The notes under the pieces are model-generated. The model was not told where the DNA came from. It saw only the letters and a program-made list of their open reading frames with translations, and did not search any database. 64,000 nt of DNA, taken from Clostridia bacterium (GTDB lineage Bacteria > Bacillota > Clostridia > Lachnospirales > Cellulosilyticaceae). This document shows positions 60,220 through 64,000 of this stretch, one piece after another. Where the stretch lies: contig JARBUI010000004.1 in assembly GCA_029239755.1 (NCBI GenBank), positions 1-64,000 of the forward strand. The letters run 5' to 3'. Each line of letters begins with the position of its first letter. Position 1 is the first letter of the stretch. Position numbers and translations under genes: made by a program.

Positions 60220-61086
60220 ATGATTATAGAAGTTATTCCTTTGCTTGAAGGGGTATCAAATGCTGCTTTAACAGCATATATTCAAGATGCATCTATGGAT
60301 CAACGTTTTAGGGTTATAAGACCTGCGGTCGTTATATGTCCAGGCGGAGCCTATATAGGAATCACAGAAAAAGAAGCTGAACCAGTTGCTCTAAGATTTA
60401 TAGCGGCGGGATATCATGTGTTCGTACTCAAATACTCGATTGGAACCCAGATAGGAAGATTTCCGGCGCCGTTTATAGATGCGGCCAAGTCAGTAATGCT
60501 CATACGTGAAAATGCTAAGAGATGGGGTGTGGATCCAAATAAGATTAGTTTATGTGGCTTTTCGACAGGAGGACATGTTGCGGCGATTTTATCTGCTACT
60601 TGGCAAGAAGAGTATTTATCAAAAGCAATAGGAGCAGATAATTACTTGTTTAAGCCCAATGCCCTCATTTTAGGATATCCTTTACTAGATATGTATGAGT
60701 TCAAAGTGAGAAGTCTAGAAAATTCTTTGGGGATGCAGCCGTTATTAGAGACAATGTTCAGCTGTATATATGGAACCTTAAATCCCGATGATGAGCTTTT
60801 AAAGGAGTGGGATTGTAAAAGCAGAGTCACTTCGGATATGCCACCGACCTTTTTGTGGACAACTTCGCAAGATACAGTTGTTGATGTGGTGCAAAGTCTT
60901 GACTTCGTTAAGTCACTAGCTATCAATAAGATCCCTCATGAGTTTCATGTTTTTGAAAAAGGGGCTCATGGATTGTCGCTCGGAGATGAAACAGTTGGGT
61001 ATACGGAGGCTGATATAAGAAACAATGTAAATGTTCATAAATGGGTAGATTTGGCTCTAGGCTGGCTGAAGAATTTGAACGGATAA
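60220..61086 (+). CDS. Alpha/beta hydrolase (acetyl-esterase/lipase-like)
   Basis: VICPGGAYIGITEKEAEPVALRFIAAGYHVFVLKYS, GFSTGGHVAA nucleophile elbow, GAHGLSLG; start adjusted to 60220. Confidence 0.9.
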   Translation: MIIEVIPLLEGVSNAALTAYIQDASMDQRFRVIRPAVVICPGGAYIGITEKEAEPVALRFIAAGYHVFVLKYSIGTQIGRFPAPFIDAAKSVMLIRENAKRWGVDPNKISLCGFSTGGHVAAILSATWQEEYLSKAIGADNYLFKPNALILGYPLLDMYEFKVRSLENSLGMQPLLETMFSCIYGTLNPDDELLKEWDCKSRVTSDMPPTFLWTTSQDTVVDVVQSLDFVKSLAINKIPHEFHVFEKGAHGLSLGDETVGYTEADIRNNVNVHKWVDLALGWLKNLNG

Positions 61087-61189
61087 ATCACCTGAAAAAT
61101 CAATTTTATCTATAGATGCAGTCTTCTTTGCTTTAGCAGCATAGAAGGCTGCATTTGCAAGTGTGAGGAATGGTAATTAATATTCAGCC

Positions 61190-61259
61190 TAAGTGTATTG
61201 TAAACTTTATAGAATTTTGTAGTTGACAAATAATACAAGAAAAGTTTACAATACACTTA
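61190..61259 (+). promoter_or_regulatory. 19-bp perfect inverted repeat flanking/overlapping the bioY promoter
   Basis: taagtgtattgtaaacttt ... aaagtttacaatacactta; promoter TTGACA (61224-61229)-N18-TACAAT (61248-61253). Confidence 0.85.
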
Positions 61260-61289
61260 TATAAAATATATATCATAAGGAGAATTGAG

Positions 61290-61859
61290 ATGGAACAAAG
61301 AACAATAGCTCAAACGAAAACTTATACATATGTTATCTGTGCTTTATTTGCTGCTCTTTCAGCAGTAGGAGCATTTATTAAAATTCCTATGCCTCTTGTA
61401 CCATTTACTTTGCAATTTTTATTTGTAGCTCTATCAGGGGTATTGCTGGGGTCTAAAAGAGGACTTATTGCACAAATGCTGTACGTAGGTATCGGACTTG
61501 CAGGTATACCAGTATTTACAAAGGGTGGAGGGATCGGATATATCTTTCAGCCTACCTTTGGATATCTTGTAGGATTTATTATAGGAGCCTACATTATTGG
61601 TAAGATTGTAGAAAAAACAGGTGTAAGCTTTAAAACTATATTTTTAGCTTCTTTTATAGGTCTTTTGGTTGTATACCTTGTAGGTGTGGTGTATATGTAT
61701 TTTATCGTTAATCTGTATATAGGCAAAGAACTGCCTCTTGCAAAAGCCATCTATGTAGGTGCGATTAGCTGCTTGCCAGGAGATCTTATTGGGTGTTTTA
61801 TTACATCTTTAGTAGGTTCTAAGCTCATTCCTATTTTGAAAAGACAACAGCTTATCTAG
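61290..61859 (+). CDS. bioY: Biotin transporter BioY
   Basis: ALSAVGAFIKIPMPLVPFTLQFLFVALSGVLLGSKRGLIAQMLYVGIGLAGIPVF, GYLVGFIIGAYIIG. Confidence 0.95.
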   Translation: MEQRTIAQTKTYTYVICALFAALSAVGAFIKIPMPLVPFTLQFLFVALSGVLLGSKRGLIAQMLYVGIGLAGIPVFTKGGGIGYIFQPTFGYLVGFIIGAYIIGKIVEKTGVSFKTIFLASFIGLLVVYLVGVVYMYFIVNLYIGKELPLAKAIYVGAISCLPGDLIGCFITSLVGSKLIPILKRQQLI

Positions 61860-62044
61860 TTAAAAGTTTATACTTTGCATTTTTTATTTAGAGGCTTGCC
61901 TAGTACGCTAGGATGTTGTCTCTTGGCTTAAGAAAAATAATAAAGAATAAATACATTGAGATAGATGGCAAGATATCCAGCTCTATTTGTTTTGGTCTTT
62001 AGGCTTTGTCTTTCCACTAAGTAGCTAAAGGCTAGCTGGGCGGG

Positions 62045-62113
62045 GGAGGGATATCTTTTGGCGCGACTCCGGTTGGCTGTGGGTTGGGGTGGAGCGCCAA
62101 AAGATATCCCTCC
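62045..62113. repeat. GC-rich palindromic element (20-bp perfect arms, 29-nt loop)
   Basis: ggagggatatcttttggcgc (62045-62064) / gcgccaaaagatatccctcc (62094-62113). Confidence 0.9.
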
Positions 62114-62194
62114 TCTGTCTTGCGGACCTCAATTAGACTGCTTTAAATGCTAAATTATTTATGTCCTAATAAAAGATAAGAGGAGGAAATGGTA

Positions 62195-63154
62195 ATGAGC
62201 TTTTTAAACCAAATCACCAAGGTTATTAAAGAAGGTTATAACATTACAAAAGAAGAGGCCATAAAACTCTTAGACTATAAAACAGAAGAGCTCATGAAGT
62301 CTGCGAACGAAATAAGAGAACACTTCTGCGGTAATCATTTTGATTTTTGCAGCATTATAAACGGTAAAAGTGGTAAGTGCAGTGAAGATTGCAAGTACTG
62401 TGCTCAGTCAGCACATTATCATACGAATGTTGAGACTTATTCACTTCTTAGTGAAGAAGAGTTCGTAAGAGATGCAGATCATAATGCAGAGCAGGGTGTT
62501 AATAAATACTCTATCGTAACCTCTGGAAAACAGTTAGGCAGCGGGGACATAGAAGCTGTCTGCAAAGCATATGAAACGATAAAGGGCAGAGTAAAAATTA
62601 AACTTTGCGCCTCTCATGGTCTTTTAGGTGAGGAAGCTTTGTCGGCTCTTAAAAGTGCAGGGGTACTGCGTTATCATAATAATCTTGAAACATCAAGAAG
62701 CTTCTTTCCTAATATCTGCACAACACATAGTTATGATGAAAAAGTGGAAACGATAAAAGCGGCTAAAAGAGTAGGTTTAGAAGTTTGCAGCGGAGGGATA
62801 CTGGGTCTTGGAGAGAGTGCTGAGGATCGCGTAGACTTAGCATTCGAACTAAAAGAGTTAGGAGTAGATTCTATTCCTTTGAATATGCTAAGTCCAATAC
62901 AAGGGACGCCGTTAGAGCATATAAGCAAGATTACAGAAGATGAATTTTTAAAAGCAGCAGCACTTTTTAGGTTCATTAATCCTACAAAGTACATACGGCT
63001 TGCGGGTGGCAGAAACCTTCTTTCGGGATATGGCAAATCAGCCTTTACAGGAGGAGTAAATGCTGCAATTACGGGAGATTTACTTACAACTTGCGGAAAT
63101 AAAATTGCAGATGATATGCAGATGATTAAAGAACTCGGGTATACAGTTGGGTAG
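62195..63154 (+). CDS. bioB: Biotin synthase
   Basis: Radical SAM GKCSEDCKYCAQS, HNLETSRSFFPNICTTHSYDEKVETIKAAKR-like, LAGGRNLLSG. Confidence 0.97.
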   Translation: MSFLNQITKVIKEGYNITKEEAIKLLDYKTEELMKSANEIREHFCGNHFDFCSIINGKSGKCSEDCKYCAQSAHYHTNVETYSLLSEEEFVRDADHNAEQGVNKYSIVTSGKQLGSGDIEAVCKAYETIKGRVKIKLCASHGLLGEEALSALKSAGVLRYHNNLETSRSFFPNICTTHSYDEKVETIKAAKRVGLEVCSGGILGLGESAEDRVDLAFELKELGVDSIPLNMLSPIQGTPLEHISKITEDEFLKAAALFRFINPTKYIRLAGGRNLLSGYGKSAFTGGVNAAITGDLLTTCGNKIADDMQMIKELGYTVG

Positions 63155-63247
63155 TCAATGGGAATAAGTATGGAGACTAGGGTAAGTCGGTTTATAATAT
63201 TTAAAGGTTTATTTTTTATAAAATACTGTTATAATGAAAACAGACAT

Positions 63248-63286
63248 AAAATAGCAGCTTACTTTTGCAGAAGGGCTGCTATTTTT
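63248..63286 (+). terminator. Intrinsic terminator after bioB
   Basis: aaaatagcagc / gctgctatttt stem + T-tract. Confidence 0.75.
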
Positions 63287-63316
63287 GATGTTTTATAAAG
63301 GCAGGAGATGATTTGT

Positions 63317-64000
63317 TTGACAGGATTTAAAAATGACAAAAAAATATTTTTGCTTATGGTGCCTACTGCATTCTTTTGGGCTGGGGCTTTTATAGCTGGT
63401 AAAATAGCTGTAGAGGAGTTTTCATTATTTACACTAACTTTTTTAAGGTTTTTTATTGCGCTTCTCATTGTTTTCCCGATGATGGTAAAATATGAACCTC
63501 AAAAGTGGAAAATAACTATGAAAGACATACCAATTTTTATTCTTACGGGATTTCTGGGGATTTTTACATATCATGTATTGTTTTTTATGGCACTTACAAA
63601 AACAACAGCCATTAATTCTTCTCTTATTGGGGCAACGAATCCTATGGCAACTACGATTCTAGCAGCGATTTTTCTTCGTGAAAAAATTGGACTGAAGAGA
63701 GCTGGGGCAATATTACTAGCTTTTGCAGGCGTTTTGCTTACTGCCTCAAGAGGCAACCTCCAAGCTTTTACAACACTAAGTTTTAATATTGGAGATATCA
63801 TGATGTTATGTGCAGTCATATCTTTTGCGGCCTACAGTATCATAAGTAAAAGAATTATGAGCAGGTATTCGCCTATTATCATACTTACTTATAGTTTTTT
63901 AACAGCAGTAGTTATGTTAGTGCCACTTGCGATAATGGAGAATCCGGTAAGTTATTTTTCGGCTGTAAGCCTTAAGGCGTGGTTTGCTTTAGCTTATATG
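63317..64000 (+). CDS. EamA/DMT family transporter (3' truncated by window end; absent from ORF track)
   Basis: TTG start behind gcaggag: LTGFKNDKKIFLLMVPTAFFWAGAFIAGKIAVEEFSLFTLTFLRFF ... GAILLAFAGVLLTAS; open to end of window. Confidence 0.88.
   Translation, partial: MTGFKNDKKIFLLMVPTAFFWAGAFIAGKIAVEEFSLFTLTFLRFFIALLIVFPMMVKYEPQKWKITMKDIPIFILTGFLGIFTYHVLFFMALTKTTAINSSLIGATNPMATTILAAIFLREKIGLKRAGAILLAFAGVLLTASRGNLQAFTTLSFNIGDIMMLCAVISFAAYSIISKRIMSRYSPIIILTYSFLTAVVMLVPLAIMENPVSYFSAVSLKAWFALAYM

Noticed and set aside
1-64000. CRISPR arrays, tRNA/rRNA genes, IS elements, prophage, toxin-antitoxin or defence islands
   Set aside because: No spaced direct repeats, cloverleaf/CCA sequences, transposase/integrase or known defence proteins were seen on either strand.

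Overview
64 kb chromosomal window from a low-GC, anaerobic-type Firmicute (clostridial/Lachnospiraceae-like; inferred from codon usage and gene content). It is densely coding, and I saw no rRNA, tRNA, CRISPR, transposase or phage genes. Modules, left to right: (1) peroxide/thiol redox operon (two Cys glutathione peroxidases, CPWC glutaredoxin-like, TrxR-like); (2) ROK regulator + MFS, nitroreductase, M14 peptidase, SDR, ABC-2 exporter; (3) tandem methyl-accepting chemotaxis proteins; (4) tandem orphan solute-binding proteins lacking a lipobox; (5) ferredoxin-domain aldo/keto reductase with a textbook MerR-type operator, then larC-larE-larB nickel-pincer cofactor genes; (6) MerR/GyrI regulator; (7) LsrB-like sugar ABC importer + AllA-like protein + divergent DhaK/DhaL, flanked by LacI, PPi-type PFK, DeoR and a HAD phosphatase; (8) rbsR-K-D-A-C-B ribose operon with duplicated operator; (9) YesMN two-component system + CUT1 ABC importer + GH31 alpha-xylosidase; (10) secreted double beta-propeller protein; (11) YheO/DauR-like regulator-ridA-tnaA-NSS transporter-MetS small subunit, with shared AT-rich repeats upstream of the regulator and tnaA; (12) alpha/beta hydrolase, bioY, bioB, and a truncated EamA transporter at the window edge. 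Best candidates for undescribed biology: the divergent DhaKL/AllA-like/LsrB-like cluster, the tnaA-RidA-YheO regulatory module, a 19-bp perfect inverted repeat flanking the bioY promoter, and a GC-rich 20-bp perfect palindromic element between bioY and bioB. All family calls are by motif recognition; no database search was run.
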